From: Ahrensia marina
GTDB taxonomy: Bacteria > Pseudomonadota > Alphaproteobacteria > Rhizobiales > Rhizobiaceae
Length of the DNA stretch: 64,000 nt
Reading direction: 5' to 3'
Assembly (NCBI RefSeq): GCF_001293565.1
Contig: NZ_JXMU01000008.1
Coordinates: 28,851-92,850, forward strand
Shown here: piece by piece, positions 45,981-55,087 of the stretch
Numbering within the stretch: position 1 is the first letter of the stretch
Layout of the letters: the number at the start of each line of letters is the position of its first letter
The notes under the pieces: generated by a model
What the model was told of the DNA's origin: nothing
Databases searched by the model: none
The model's input: the letters and a program-made list of their open reading frames with translations, nothing else
Position numbers and translations under genes: made by a program

Positions 45981-47149
45981 AGAAGATGACCGACACGCTT
46001 GCGCAAGGCTTTTACTTTGCTCCAAACGAAAGCGTTGGTTTTGACCGCTTTTACGAGACGGCTGCGCAGGGCGCGCATGGTGGTTTTCATTTTGCCGCGT
46101 ACACTTATCGGAATGTGCGTTTCGCGGTGCCAGGTTTCGATCTCGCACCAGCGGCGCTTGTAAAACTCATCGCCGACGCCAAAATCGTAAATCTCGCAGC
46201 CCTTTTCGCAGGCTGTTTCGATTGAATAGAAAAACAGCAGGTCGCCAGGTCCGCAATCGGCATATTTGTCTGCAAACGTGCCAAACTCGACGGTTTGACG
46301 ACCGTCATGATATGTGCAGCCGATGATAGCGGCAGGCTCATTATTGCAATAAACAACCTGCAAAACATGCTGCGGTTGCTCCATGTCACAACTGTCGTGG
46401 AACATCTTGCTGAACATGTCGCGTACCGATTGATCGGCAAACACGTCACACAGTCCGAATTCTTTAAAGCGGGCAGCTTTCATTTCATAAAATGAAGCAA
46501 GGATGTTGTCGATATCCTCACGCGGAATACGTTCAACGTAACGCACAGGGCCGAGTGCCTCAAGTTTACGTAAATGACTGCGTTGGCGCTTGCGCTTGCG
46601 TTTGCCATGGTGGCGTTCCTGAACGCCTACAAAACCGCCCTCGAGGCTCAAGGACAAGGCGACATTCGGCCCTGTCACACTGTTTTCAAAGACAAACGGG
46701 TTTTTGATGCCGTCCCATTCACCGTGCTGGCGCTCAAGAAACAGCGCATCCGGTGCGCCCGCTATGCTTTTAAGTGCGCGTGATATTTCGGCTGGCTTGA
46801 GCGTTGATAGCGCTTGAATATCCTCGCGGCTACCAACCGGAAAATTGCCATTTGCGTGCGAGCCGCCGCAATAGCTTGCAATATTTTCGGGCGTGAACTC
46901 CAAAGGAAGCAGCACATCGCCGTGGCCGCGTTTCTTGAAAATCAGGAAGAAGGGTTTTGCTGTGTCGCTTGAAAGCCAGGCGGACAAAAAAGCTTTTGTC
47001 TGGTAGCCGGTGGAAACATTGTCGTCAGCCAGTTGCGCGACATAGGATAAAGCTTCGCTCCTGTCCGTGATGGCACGAACTGAAAATGCGGCGCGTGATC
47101 GGCTTTCTTGGCCAGTTGCGGCAATCGTATTTTCTATTGTGTAAGACAT
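45968..47149 (-). CDS. GNAT family acetyltransferase (CelD/BcsL-like)
   Basis: The 393-residue protein resembles the Acetyltransf_6 (CelD-like) group often found with polysaccharide genes. The C-terminal GNAT part has VYCNNEPAAIIGCTYHDG and IYDFGVGDEFYKRRW. A very basic stretch (KRKRKRQRSHLRK, about residue 200) precedes it. It may add acetyl groups to a polysaccharide or its precursor; substrate unknown. The ATG at 47149 is chosen over an upstream TTG at 47191. It faces the co-polymerase gene at the end of the polysaccharide locus. Confidence 0.82.
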   Translation of the reverse strand: MSYTIENTIAATGQESRSRAAFSVRAITDRSEALSYVAQLADDNVSTGYQTKAFLSAWLSSDTAKPFFLIFKKRGHGDVLLPLEFTPENIASYCGGSHANGNFPVGSREDIQALSTLKPAEISRALKSIAGAPDALFLERQHGEWDGIKNPFVFENSVTGPNVALSLSLEGGFVGVQERHHGKRKRKRQRSHLRKLEALGPVRYVERIPREDIDNILASFYEMKAARFKEFGLCDVFADQSVRDMFSKMFHDSCDMEQPQHVLQVVYCNNEPAAIIGCTYHDGRQTVEFGTFADKYADCGPGDLLFFYSIETACEKGCEIYDFGVGDEFYKRRWCEIETWHRETHIPISVRGKMKTTMRALRSRLVKAVKTNAFVWSKVKALRKRVGHLLFKC

Positions 47150-47280
47150 ATCCAATCCTGTTCGCTCAAGGATGGCATGGCAAAGTTTCAAATGTTTTAG
47201 CTTTTTGGATTTGCTATTGGTTTCTGGCAGTTTTCACCGCATTCCTGCAAATATAGTTTTTAAATGGTTATCAAAAACAC

Positions 47281-47520
47281 TCAATTTTTAGCGTTTCGTT
47301 TTTCTTCAGCTTCTTTTTTGCTTGGTTTGAGCATCCATGAAATGACAAACATTGCCGGAACAACCCATAAAAGTCCTGACAGGCCAAAGAATGCGAGATG
47401 CACATACCATTCGCTGTCTGCAAGGCGATAGGCGGCTACCGTTGTTGCAACCAGCGCGTATATGATAACCAACGTTACGAGAATAAGCATTCCGATAAAT
47501 GATTTCAGGCGTGTCGACAT
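47281..47520 (-). CDS. DUF2842 small membrane protein
   Basis: The 79-residue protein has two membrane spans with the DUF2842 pattern (LVIIYALVATTVAAYRLADS and GLLWVVPAMFVISWMLKPS) and a charged C terminus. The ATG at 47520 is preceded by GGGAAACAGAG; reading further upstream gives unlikely sequence. It is divergent from ctaA. Function unknown. Confidence 0.85.
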   Translation of the reverse strand: MSTRLKSFIGMLILVTLVIIYALVATTVAAYRLADSEWYVHLAFFGLSGLLWVVPAMFVISWMLKPSKKEAEEKRNAKN

Positions 47521-47672
47521 ACTCTGTTTCCCGATAAAGTTTTCATGCCTTGGTATCATTCCTGCGCTTAAATCCAAGGCCCAAGGGCTAAATAGTCCGC
47601 GACAAACGGCCACTTGTGTGAAGTGCGTGGATTTGCGACACATCGCTTCACTAAATTAATGGAAATAAAGAC

Positions 47673-48767
47673 ATGTCTAACGCTGCAAACACGGACCTCA
47701 CGCGAGAATTAAAGAACCGCAAAATGGTGCGCCAGTGGCTTTATTTTACCGCATTGATGCTGCTCTGTCTTGTTGTTGTTGGCGGGGCGACGCGCCTGAC
47801 GGATTCCGGCCTTTCCATCACCGAATGGAAACCCATTCATGGTGTTATACCGCCATTGTCGGATGCAGCATGGGAAGAAGAGCTGCAAAAATACCGCCAG
47901 ATACCTGAATATCAGTTGATCAATAAAGGCATGTCCATGGATGAGTTCAAATTCATCTTCTGGTGGGAGTGGGCGCACCGTTTTCTGGCGCGCAGTCTGG
48001 GACTTGTCTTTGCGTTGCCGTTGGCATTTTTCTGGGTCACAGGCAGGCTGGATAGCCGTATCAAAAAGCCGTTATTGGGACTGTTGGCTTTAGGCGGTTT
48101 GCAAGGCTTTATCGGCTGGTGGATGGTCACATCAGGCCTAAGCGAGCGCGTTGATGTAAGCCATTACCGTTTGGCGACACATCTTTGCATGGCAGCGCTG
48201 ATACTGGGGCTTATCATATGGGTTGCAAGAGGCATTGCACCGCACCGAGATGATCTGCCGCCAACGGCGAAATCTTCCTATGCAGGCGCTGCTTTGGCCG
48301 TTTTGATTTTTATCCAAATCTATTTAGGCGCACTGGTCGCCGGCATGGATGCGGGCCTCGTTTTCAATGAATGGCCGAAGATGGGCGAGGGCTATTTCCC
48401 GTCTGTCATGTGGGAGGCCTCACTTGGATGGCTCAATGTGGTTGAAAATCCGGCCATTGTGCAATTTGTCCATCGCACAGGCGCCTATGTCGTTCTGGCG
48501 GCGGTATTGCTTCATGCCATCACTTGCTGGCGCTGGGCACCGGGTTCGACACATGCATGGCGCGCAACCATTCTTTTGCTGCTGGTTATCGGTCAGGCGG
48601 TTGTGGGCATCCTGACGCTTTTAACACTGGTCCAGCTTGATTGGGCGCTTGTGCATCAAGGCTTGGCATTCATCGTGCTGGCATTTGCCGTGGCCCATTG
48701 GCGCGGCCTTGTCGGGCCGCTACCGTTAAAAGACGGGCGTGATCACACGCATGAGGTTCGATTCTAA
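47673..48767 (+). CDS. ctaA: Heme A synthase (CtaA/COX15)
   Basis: The 364-residue protein has eight membrane spans with family motifs: VVGGATRLTDSGLSITEWKPIHGVIPP in pieces, WWEWAHRFLAR, HYRLATHLCMA and FVHRTGAYVV, plus late VHQGLAFIVLA. The histidines ligate heme. It oxidises heme O to heme A for aa3-type oxidase in the inner membrane. It belongs to type 2 (COX15-like), usual in Alphaproteobacteria. A repeat element follows the gene. Confidence 0.96.
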   Translation: MSNAANTDLTRELKNRKMVRQWLYFTALMLLCLVVVGGATRLTDSGLSITEWKPIHGVIPPLSDAAWEEELQKYRQIPEYQLINKGMSMDEFKFIFWWEWAHRFLARSLGLVFALPLAFFWVTGRLDSRIKKPLLGLLALGGLQGFIGWWMVTSGLSERVDVSHYRLATHLCMAALILGLIIWVARGIAPHRDDLPPTAKSSYAGAALAVLIFIQIYLGALVAGMDAGLVFNEWPKMGEGYFPSVMWEASLGWLNVVENPAIVQFVHRTGAYVVLAAVLLHAITCWRWAPGSTHAWRATILLLLVIGQAVVGILTLLTLVQLDWALVHQGLAFIVLAFAVAHWRGLVGPLPLKDGRDHTHEVRF

Positions 48768-48786
48768 GGCTTAGTCTTATGAGAAC

Positions 48787-48945
48787 GTCATTCCGGACGC
48801 GCATTGCGCGATCCGGAATCCAGAACTGAGCGCAAAGAAGCTAGTCTGCTGTGTTAGAGCAACTGGGCATAAGACAGTTCTAAACTCTTATCTTGCCAGT
48901 CCACGAATCTGGATTCCGGGTTCGGCTGCGCCGTCCCGGAATGAC
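48787..48945. repeat. Palindromic intergenic repeat element, about 160 bases
   Basis: The ends are inverted copies: GTCATTCCGG (48787-48796) matches CCGGAATGAC (48936-48945), and TCCGGAATCCAG (from 48812) matches CTGGATTCCGG (from 48910). Each end is itself a hairpin; the left one encloses CGCGC-ATT-GCGCG. The middle is AT-richer and non-coding. It resembles dispersed palindromic or MITE-like units known in Hyphomicrobiales genomes. It lies between ctaA and argC and could also stop transcription. Confidence 0.8.
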
Positions 48946-48960
48946 GGGGGAATAATATCC

Positions 48961-49887
48961 TTAAACCATCAACATCAAATCAAGGTTTTGAACAGCCGCG
49001 CCTGATGCGCCTTTACCCAGATTATCAAGCGAAGCGACCAGATTGATCTGGCTGCCGTCATCACGCGCGCAAACATATAGCTTCATACGGTCCGTGCCTG
49101 CCATTTCAGTCGGATCAATACGCACCAGAGCGTCTGTCGCATCATTGGCAACAACTTCAACGATGTCCTGACCGGCGTAGTGGGAGGCAAAGGCGTTGTA
49201 AATTGTCTCGCGTGTTGCGCCGTTCATCGCTTGTGTGTGCAGCGGAATATTGACCAACATGCCCTGGGCAAACCGTCCGACATTAGGGGTAAGTATCGGG
49301 TCAAGTTTAAGGCCGCTGCGCGCTTTGATTTCAGGCACATGCTTGTGCTTTAGCGTCAATGCATAAGCAAAATAGGGCGATGCGATCGCGTCTTCGCGTG
49401 CAGCATCTTCCATTTGGGCGATCATCTGTTTGCCGCCGCCGGTATAGCCCGAAACCGCATTGATTGTGACAGGATAATCGTCAGGCAGCAGGCCAGCCAG
49501 GGTGAGTGGGCGCAAAAGGGCAATCGCACCGGTTGAATAACAGCCGGGGTTGGAAACATTTTGCGCGTGAATAATCTTTTCGCGCTGGCCCGGCTCGCTT
49601 TCAGCAAAACCATAAACCCAGCCATCGGCAACGCGGTGCGCGGTCGAAGCGTCAATAAAGCGCGTGCCGGAACCTTCGGCCAGAGCAACAGCCTCCCGTG
49701 CGGCATCATCTGGCAGACATAAAATCGCAATGTCGGCATCGCGCAGCATGGCTGTACGCTTCTCATTGTCGCGCCGTTCTTCCATCGCAAGGGACAGAAG
49801 GTTGATGTCCGTACGGCCGGCAAGCCGCTCTGCTATCTGCAAACCGGTTGTGCCATGCTCACCGTCGATGAAAACTGATTTGGTCAT
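48961..49887 (-). CDS. argC: N-acetyl-gamma-glutamyl-phosphate reductase, type 2
   Basis: The 308-residue protein is the shorter type of ArgC, with active cysteine C116 in SNPGCYSTGAI and FIDGEHGTTGLQI at the cofactor site. It reduces N-acetylglutamyl phosphate in arginine synthesis. The next gene upstream on the strand is speB, also linked to arginine and polyamine metabolism. Confidence 0.95.
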   Translation of the reverse strand: MTKSVFIDGEHGTTGLQIAERLAGRTDINLLSLAMEERRDNEKRTAMLRDADIAILCLPDDAAREAVALAEGSGTRFIDASTAHRVADGWVYGFAESEPGQREKIIHAQNVSNPGCYSTGAIALLRPLTLAGLLPDDYPVTINAVSGYTGGGKQMIAQMEDAAREDAIASPYFAYALTLKHKHVPEIKARSGLKLDPILTPNVGRFAQGMLVNIPLHTQAMNGATRETIYNAFASHYAGQDIVEVVANDATDALVRIDPTEMAGTDRMKLYVCARDDGSQINLVASLDNLGKGASGAAVQNLDLMLMV

Positions 49888-49942
49888 TTAGAGTCTCATT
49901 CCAAGAACTTACCCGCAAAAGCGGAATCAATGTGTGAAGCTG

Positions 49943-50890
49943 TTACTTGTTTTTCTGTTCCGCTAACAGGCCCAGATAATACATAGCGACAGAAGCGCCG
50001 GCGATGGCTGTAACGTCGGCATGATCATAGGCCGGTGCAACTTCCACAATGTCAGCGCCAACAATATTAAGTGAGCCAAGCTGGCGCAAAACGCCGAGCA
50101 TCTTTGCGGTTGACGGTCCACCGGCAACAGGGGTGCCGGTGCCGGGCGCATAGGCCGGATCAAGGCAGTCAATGTCAAAGGTAATATAGCACGGCATGTC
50201 GCCGACACGATCTTTGATTGTCTTTACAATCTCGGCAATGCGCATTTCTTCGACATCATAGCCGTAAAGCATCTTGATGCCGCAATCTTCTGGCGCATGC
50301 GTGCGGATACCGACCTGTATAGAGTGCTCAGGATCAATTGTTTCGTCGCGCACAGCGCGTCCGACAAAAGAGCCGTGATCAATACGTTTGCCATCATCGA
50401 ACCAAGTATCCTGATGGGCATCAAACTGGATAAGGGCCATTTTGCCATATTTGGCATAATGCGCTTTCAGGATTGGCCACGTCACATAGTGGTCGCCGCC
50501 GATCGTAATCAGTTTTGCACCGGTTTCGATTACTTTTGCGGCTTCTTTTTCGATCCGTTTCGGCGTCTGGCTATGATTACCATAATCCAAAAGCACATCG
50601 CCCCGGTCAACAACCGCCAGATTCTCGAACAGATCGGCATCAAACGGATATTGAGGATCATTGTCAAAAATAGCGGAAGCGCGGCGCACGGCCTGAGGGC
50701 CAAAACGTGCGCCGGGGCGGTTGGACACCGCTGCATCAAACGGAACGCCCATCACGGCAACATCAACGCCGCTCAGCGACTTGGTGTATTTCCGGCGCAT
50801 GAAGGACAGCGCACCGGCGTGAGTGGGATCTTCTGCCGCCGCATTCAAATTGCGCGCGGTAAAGGCATTGTCGATTTTTGTTGAGGGCAT
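49943..50890 (-). CDS. speB: Agmatinase
   Basis: The 315-residue protein has the ureohydrolase manganese motifs GGDHYVTWP, IQFDAHQDTW and TFDIDCLDPAYAPGTGTP. Agmatinase splits agmatine to putrescine and urea; another guanidino substrate (for example guanidinobutyrate) is possible because family members are hard to tell apart. It lies just before argC on the same strand. Confidence 0.88.
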   Translation of the reverse strand: MPSTKIDNAFTARNLNAAAEDPTHAGALSFMRRKYTKSLSGVDVAVMGVPFDAAVSNRPGARFGPQAVRRASAIFDNDPQYPFDADLFENLAVVDRGDVLLDYGNHSQTPKRIEKEAAKVIETGAKLITIGGDHYVTWPILKAHYAKYGKMALIQFDAHQDTWFDDGKRIDHGSFVGRAVRDETIDPEHSIQVGIRTHAPEDCGIKMLYGYDVEEMRIAEIVKTIKDRVGDMPCYITFDIDCLDPAYAPGTGTPVAGGPSTAKMLGVLRQLGSLNIVGADIVEVAPAYDHADVTAIAGASVAMYYLGLLAEQKNK

Positions 50891-50955
50891 GACGCACTGC
50901 TTTCGCTGGAATTATCTGTTTAAATTACCGCAAATACAGGGCGCTTGATATCGGA

Positions 50956-51498
50956 TTATTTCAAAAGATCAACTGGCTCACCTGCTGCATTCAGCAGTTT
51001 GACGGCACCTTTGGCAACCGAATTGCGCCGGTCCTTGGCAAGAAGACGCGCACGTTCCGCAATCTTCGGTATCAGGGATGGGTCATCTTTGACAAAGTGC
51101 TGAAGCGTTTTCATGGTCATGTTAAGGACAATCCAATCGTCCTCTTCATGTAGCGTTACGACAAGATACTCTTTGGCCCGTTCCATCTGGTCGCCGGTCA
51201 ATCGTGACCTGTATTCCAGCCATAATTGCGATAGTGTCCATTTTGTCGATGGCTGATCGATTTGCGTTATCTCGGTCATCAGCCGCTCGACATAGTCTTC
51301 AAACCATTCCGGATGCTCTTTGAAAACGCGCCTGATCGCATTGGATGTGCGCAGGCGGACAACTTCATCGTCTGAAAAGTAACACTGATAAAGCTCTTCG
51401 AAGCGCTCATGATCGTCAAGAACACATTCCACAACGTCGAGTGTGCGTCCCAACGAATTGGGATGGCCTCCGGTTAGCATGTGGCGAAATTTTTCCAT
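50956..51498 (-). CDS. HEAT/ARM-like repeat protein
   Basis: The 180-residue protein is all-helical and looks like three to four HEAT-like repeats (VECVLDDHERFEELYQCYF, RLRTSNAIRRVFKEHPEWF, IVLNMTMKTLQHFVKDDPSL). No catalytic motif or membrane span is present, so a protein-binding role in the cytosol is likely. It lies between the rpsI terminator and speB. The name and partner are unknown. Confidence 0.75.
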   Translation of the reverse strand: MEKFRHMLTGGHPNSLGRTLDVVECVLDDHERFEELYQCYFSDDEVVRLRTSNAIRRVFKEHPEWFEDYVERLMTEITQIDQPSTKWTLSQLWLEYRSRLTGDQMERAKEYLVVTLHEEDDWIVLNMTMKTLQHFVKDDPSLIPKIAERARLLAKDRRNSVAKGAVKLLNAAGEPVDLLK

Positions 51499-51524
51499 GG
51501 TGAGAGCCTAGCAAAAATTTGGCA

Positions 51525-51553
51525 TAAAAAAAGCGGGGCTGAAAAGCCCCGCT
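51525..51553 (-). terminator. Terminator after rpsI
   Basis: AGCGGGGCT (51532-51540) and AGCCCCGCT (51545-51553) form a perfect nine-base stem. Read on the minus strand it is followed by a T run, so it ends the rplM-rpsI operon. Confidence 0.93.
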
Positions 51554-51585
51554 CAATACTCCTGACAATAAATGCCAGCTTGTTA

Positions 51586-52140
51586 TTATCGTTTTGAGAA
51601 CTGGAAAGAACGGCGGGCTTTTGCACGACCGTATTTCTTACGCTCAACTGTACGGCTATCACGTGTCAGGAAGCCGTCCGGCTTCAGAACGCTACGTAAT
51701 GACGGCTCCATATATGTCAAAGCTTTTGAAATGCCGTGACGAACGGCACCGGCCTGACCGGAAAGACCACCACCGGCAACGCTGATGACAACGTCATATT
51801 GTGTTTCGCGGTTTGCAGCGATAAGCGGCTGCTTGATAACCATCTGCAAAACAGGGCGGGCAAAATATTCAGTAAAGTCGCGTGTCTTAACTGCTTTGAC
51901 CTTTTCCTTGCGCGCTTTAGAGCGAACATCGCGTTTTTTAGGCTCACCAACGATTGTGATTTTGCCTGAACCCGGCTTCAACCAAACGCGGGCAACAGCG
52001 TCTTTACGCTTGCCGGTTGCGTAGGCGCGGCCTTGTTCGTCAACTTTTTTCTCGTAAACCGGTGCCGCTTCAGCAGCAGCTTCGGCAGAGACGGCGCCAG
52101 TTGCTGCGCCCAATTCTTCAAGTGAATTAATTTCAGCCAT
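51586..52140 (-). CDS. rpsI: 30S ribosomal protein S9
   Basis: The 184-residue protein has an acidic alanine-rich N-terminal extension (about 50 residues), usual in Alphaproteobacteria, then the S9 core. The core includes [38 protein letters not shown] and the C-terminal [18 protein letters not shown]. It begins six bases from the rplM stop and forms the standard rplM-rpsI operon. Confidence 0.97.
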   Translation of the reverse strand: MAEINSLEELGAATGAVSAEAAAEAAPVYEKKVDEQGRAYATGKRKDAVARVWLKPGSGKITIVGEPKKRDVRSKARKEKVKAVKTRDFTEYFARPVLQMVIKQPLIAANRETQYDVVISVAGGGLSGQAGAVRHGISKALTYMEPSLRSVLKPDGFLTRDSRTVERKKYGRAKARRSFQFSKR

Positions 52141-52145
52141 TTGGA

Positions 52146-52610
52146 TCAACCAGCTTTCTTGTTCTTGGAGTTCATTGCGCCAACATCAAGCTTTTCAGCC
52201 TGCTGTGCTGTATGCGGATGCTCAGGACCAGCATAAACGCGAAGATTTTTCATCTGGCGACGGCCGAGCGGACCGCGCGGGATCATACGCTCAACAGCTT
52301 TTTCAAGAACGCGCTCCGGAAAGCGGCCAACAAGAAGTTGCTCGGCTGAGCGCTGCTTGATGCCACCCGGGTGGCCTGTGTGCCAGTAGTAAACTTTGTC
52401 GCTGCGTTTCTTGCCTGTAAAGACAACTTTGTCAGCGTTGATAACGATAATATTGTCGCCATCATCAACATGCGGTGTGAATGACGGTTTGTGCTTGCCG
52501 CGAAGGCGGTGGGCAATAATGGAGGCGAGACGACCAACGACAAGACCTTCAGCGTCGATGATCAGCCACTTTTTCTCCACCTCGTGAGGCTTCTGCGAAA
52601 ATGTGCGCAT
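52146..52610 (-). CDS. rplM: 50S ribosomal protein L13
   Basis: The 154-residue protein contains the L13 pattern [50 protein letters not shown] and [11 protein letters not shown]. The ATG at 52610 has AAAGGAA six bases upstream; a longer reading is not family-like. The leader before it is about 130 bases from the likely promoter, and in E. coli L13 represses its own operon through the leader RNA. Confidence 0.97.
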   Translation of the reverse strand: MRTFSQKPHEVEKKWLIIDAEGLVVGRLASIIAHRLRGKHKPSFTPHVDDGDNIIVINADKVVFTGKKRSDKVYYWHTGHPGGIKQRSAEQLLVGRFPERVLEKAVERMIPRGPLGRRQMKNLRVYAGPEHPHTAQQAEKLDVGAMNSKNKKAG

Positions 52611-52739
52611 AAGAGTTTCCTTTAGATATCCGTCACCACATGGGATCAGGCTTTTTTTGTTGCTTGTATTTGGGATGCGAAATGACCGCAGAACCAAAAA
52701 ATAAACCGCACAAAACCGATGTTTTGCACGATGAAGCTG

Positions 52740-52768
52740 CGTTTACTGGGGCAGAAGCGCTCTGTCAA
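52740..52768 (-). promoter_or_regulatory. Candidate promoter of the rplM-rpsI operon
   Basis: On the minus strand a perfect TTGACA (plus-strand TGTCAA at 52763-52768) is followed after 17 bases by TAAACG (plus-strand CGTTTA at 52740-52745). It faces rplM, with about 130 bases of leader. Confidence 0.6.
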
Positions 52769-52845
52769 GCAAATTAGAAAACGTCAAATAGAAAAGAATA
52801 CGCAAAAACAATGGTTTAATTGTGTGGTATTATTTTACCGTACTA

Positions 52846-53277
52846 TTATCGTGTCGGAATTGAATAGGTTGCGGTTGCCTGGGACACAATCACTTCGTTT
52901 TCATCAAATATATCGCAATTGACCACTGCCAACCGTTTGCCGAGTTTGAGCAGTGTGGAAACGCAATGAAGCGGGCCGGGTTGGGGCTTGTGCATGAAGT
53001 TGATATTCAAATTGGTTGTCACCGTATGTTTCATCGGACCGATATGGGCCAGAATGACCAGATAAGCGCATACATCAGCCAGAGCGAAAAGAGTGGGGCC
53101 TGAAACAGTGCCGCCGGGTCTTAAATGTCGGGCGATAGGATCAAGGCGCAATGTTGTTTTTGCTGGCGACACATCGACAACAGAAAAGACGCGGCCATCG
53201 ACATGAACTTCAGAAAATTGTGTATCTAAAAAATGTTCAATGTCAGCGGCCGTCATCACCGGTTCGAGTTCATTCAT
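52846..53277 (-). CDS. PaaI-type thioesterase
   Basis: The 143-residue protein has the hotdog fold pattern of acyl-CoA thioesterases: RHLRPGGTVSGPTLFALADVCAYLVI and VTTNLNINFMHKP. Such enzymes hydrolyse acyl- or aryl-CoA esters. It begins two bases from the end of the cytochrome-b-like gene on the same strand, so both are co-transcribed. Substrate unknown. Confidence 0.86.
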   Translation of the reverse strand: MNELEPVMTAADIEHFLDTQFSEVHVDGRVFSVVDVSPAKTTLRLDPIARHLRPGGTVSGPTLFALADVCAYLVILAHIGPMKHTVTTNLNINFMHKPQPGPLHCVSTLLKLGKRLAVVNCDIFDENEVIVSQATATYSIPTR

Positions 53278-53278
53278 T

Positions 53279-54181
53279 CTAGTTCTCCGGTCGTGGTGTC
53301 AGAAATGTTCCGATAACGAAATACGAAAGGTAAATGGCAATGAGCACCTGAGAGGCGATCATTGTGTTGTTGTTGACTGGTTGCGCGCCCAATACACCGA
53401 GTCCGGCAAACGATGTAAGGGCCAACACCATAAGTATGCGCAAAAACAGGCGCCGTCCTTTTGCTTTCGGGGTGCCGATGAAGATGGCGCAAACTGGTAT
53501 CACAAGCATAATGCACAGCAAAATGACGCCGCCAGTTTGATCGGGAATCGCCTTCAGCGCTGAATAAAATGGGAGTAAATACCATTGTGCCGGCGGTGTG
53601 CCGTTTGCTTGCGACAGTGCGGTCGTCGCAGCCACATCGTGCGCGCCAAACAGCGCACTGCCCAAAAGCACGGCGAATGTGAGCAGGATAACAAGCACGA
53701 CAACACGCTCCAGCGTGCCTTCGCCTTTATTGTTTATCTTGAAGTAAGCCATCATGCTAAGGCCAAGGATGAACAAGAAAATAAGCGCGCCAAGATCAGA
53801 GAGATTGAGGCCCATAAGCGCCATGTTTTGCATGAAGTTTCCAACATAATGGCCGATGTCGGGCGTGGACATGAGGCTGGACGACAATTGATCGACAGGA
53901 AAGATATAGCCCAAAAATCTTATGCCTTCGCTGATCACCAAGGCCAGAACCAACAGCACCCATGTTGTCTTGCGCGAACCGCTGAAATTGTTACGCGCGA
54001 TACAAAAGCCCATATGCACAAATGTTAGAAGATAAAGCGCGCCAATGATGAAATTTGCTTCCCCGCGTTGCCAGAGAAGTATTGCATTTAGAGTGACAAA
54101 GGTGAGTGCGCCCAGATGAAGCGTTGAAACGCTCCAGAACTCATAGCGTTCTTTGCGGGCCGAATATTCCTGAGCGCTCAT
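53279..54181 (-). CDS. Cytochrome b-like membrane protein lacking most heme ligands
   Basis: The 300-residue protein has about eight membrane spans. Two segments align with cytochrome b of the bc1 complex: GYIFPVDQLSS (91-101) with GYVLPWGQMS, and PPAQWYLLPFYSALKAIPD with the PEWYFLPFY region. Of the four heme histidines only one candidate remains (H56 in TFVHMGF); the other helix B position reads Ala, and helix D positions read Leu and Ala. The PEWY glutamate is Gln (199). It therefore probably cannot work as a normal Qo-site cytochrome b. Alignment was done by eye. It precedes a thioesterase gene in one operon and is divergent from an enoyl-CoA hydratase gene. Confidence 0.75.
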   Translation of the reverse strand: MSAQEYSARKERYEFWSVSTLHLGALTFVTLNAILLWQRGEANFIIGALYLLTFVHMGFCIARNNFSGSRKTTWVLLVLALVISEGIRFLGYIFPVDQLSSSLMSTPDIGHYVGNFMQNMALMGLNLSDLGALIFLFILGLSMMAYFKINNKGEGTLERVVVLVILLTFAVLLGSALFGAHDVAATTALSQANGTPPAQWYLLPFYSALKAIPDQTGGVILLCIMLVIPVCAIFIGTPKAKGRRLFLRILMVLALTSFAGLGVLGAQPVNNNTMIASQVLIAIYLSYFVIGTFLTPRPEN

Positions 54182-54277
54182 TTCAACAAATCCATTGTAA
54201 CAAATAGTCAGCCGCCCTTGTCACCGTGAACAGGACACTGGTAGTTTGACGTAAATACTCAACCGGAAGCTAAAGCC

Positions 54278-55087
54278 ATGTCTGCTGTCCCGCAATCAGA
54301 AAATCAAATTCTACTGTCATTGCAAAAAGATGCGATCCTGCATTTAACGCTCAACAATGGTGCCGCCAATGCCTTGTCGATCGGATTAATGACGGCATTG
54401 CGTGATGCCATTATTGCCGCAGGCGCCGATGACAGCGTGCGGGTTATTGTGATTGGTCATGTGGGCAAGGTGTTTTCCGCCGGCCATGACCTTAAAGAGC
54501 TGACAGCCAAGCGCTCTGATGCCGATAAAGGACAGGCATTTTTCAAACAAACGTTTGATTTATGCGCCGCCTTGATGGTGTCGATTGTGGAATGCCCCAA
54601 GCCGGTGATAGCCGTTATAAACGGGCTGGCGACAGCGGCAGGGTGCCAATTGGTGGCAACATGTGACCTGGCTATCGCGACAGACAAGGCGACCTTTTGT
54701 ACGCCCGGTGTCAATATCGGCTTGTTCTGCTCGACGCCAATGGTCGCTTTAACGCGCAATATCCACCGCAAGCAGGCAATGGAAATGCTGCTCACCGGTG
54801 AAACAATCGAGGCAGGCGATGCCAAAGATTATGGCTTGATCAACCGTATCGTGCCGGAGGATTATCTGGATCAGGTGGTTACAAAATACGCGGCGACAAT
54901 TGCCTCAAAATCACAATTAACCGTAAAGACCGGCAAAAAGGCATTTTACGCACAGGCCGATATGGGCCTTCGTGAAGCCTATGATCACACAGCACGGGTG
55001 ATGACGGAAAACATGCTTGCAGGCGATGCGTGCGAAGGTATTGAAGCATTTATCGAAAAACGCGAAGCAAAATGGAGTGACAGCTAA
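54278..55087 (+). CDS. Enoyl-CoA hydratase/isomerase family protein
   Basis: The 269-residue protein has the crotonase pattern: oxyanion-hole segments KVFSAGHDLKEL and INGLATAAGCQLVATCDLAIA. The position often holding the first catalytic Glu lies in the AAGCQL loop, with no clear Glu there, so classic hydratase activity is uncertain; it resembles the ECHDC3-like group. The stop overlaps the VOC gene by one base, giving an operon with a CoA-binding protein gene further on. Confidence 0.85.
   Translation: MSAVPQSENQILLSLQKDAILHLTLNNGAANALSIGLMTALRDAIIAAGADDSVRVIVIGHVGKVFSAGHDLKELTAKRSDADKGQAFFKQTFDLCAALMVSIVECPKPVIAVINGLATAAGCQLVATCDLAIATDKATFCTPGVNIGLFCSTPMVALTRNIHRKQAMEMLLTGETIEAGDAKDYGLINRIVPEDYLDQVVTKYAATIASKSQLTVKTGKKAFYAQADMGLREAYDHTARVMTENMLAGDACEGIEAFIEKREAKWSDS

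Noticed and set aside
50297..50884. Plus-strand frame of 195 codons opposite the agmatinase gene
   Set aside because: The agmatinase reading frame carries all metal-binding motifs; the opposite frame shows none.
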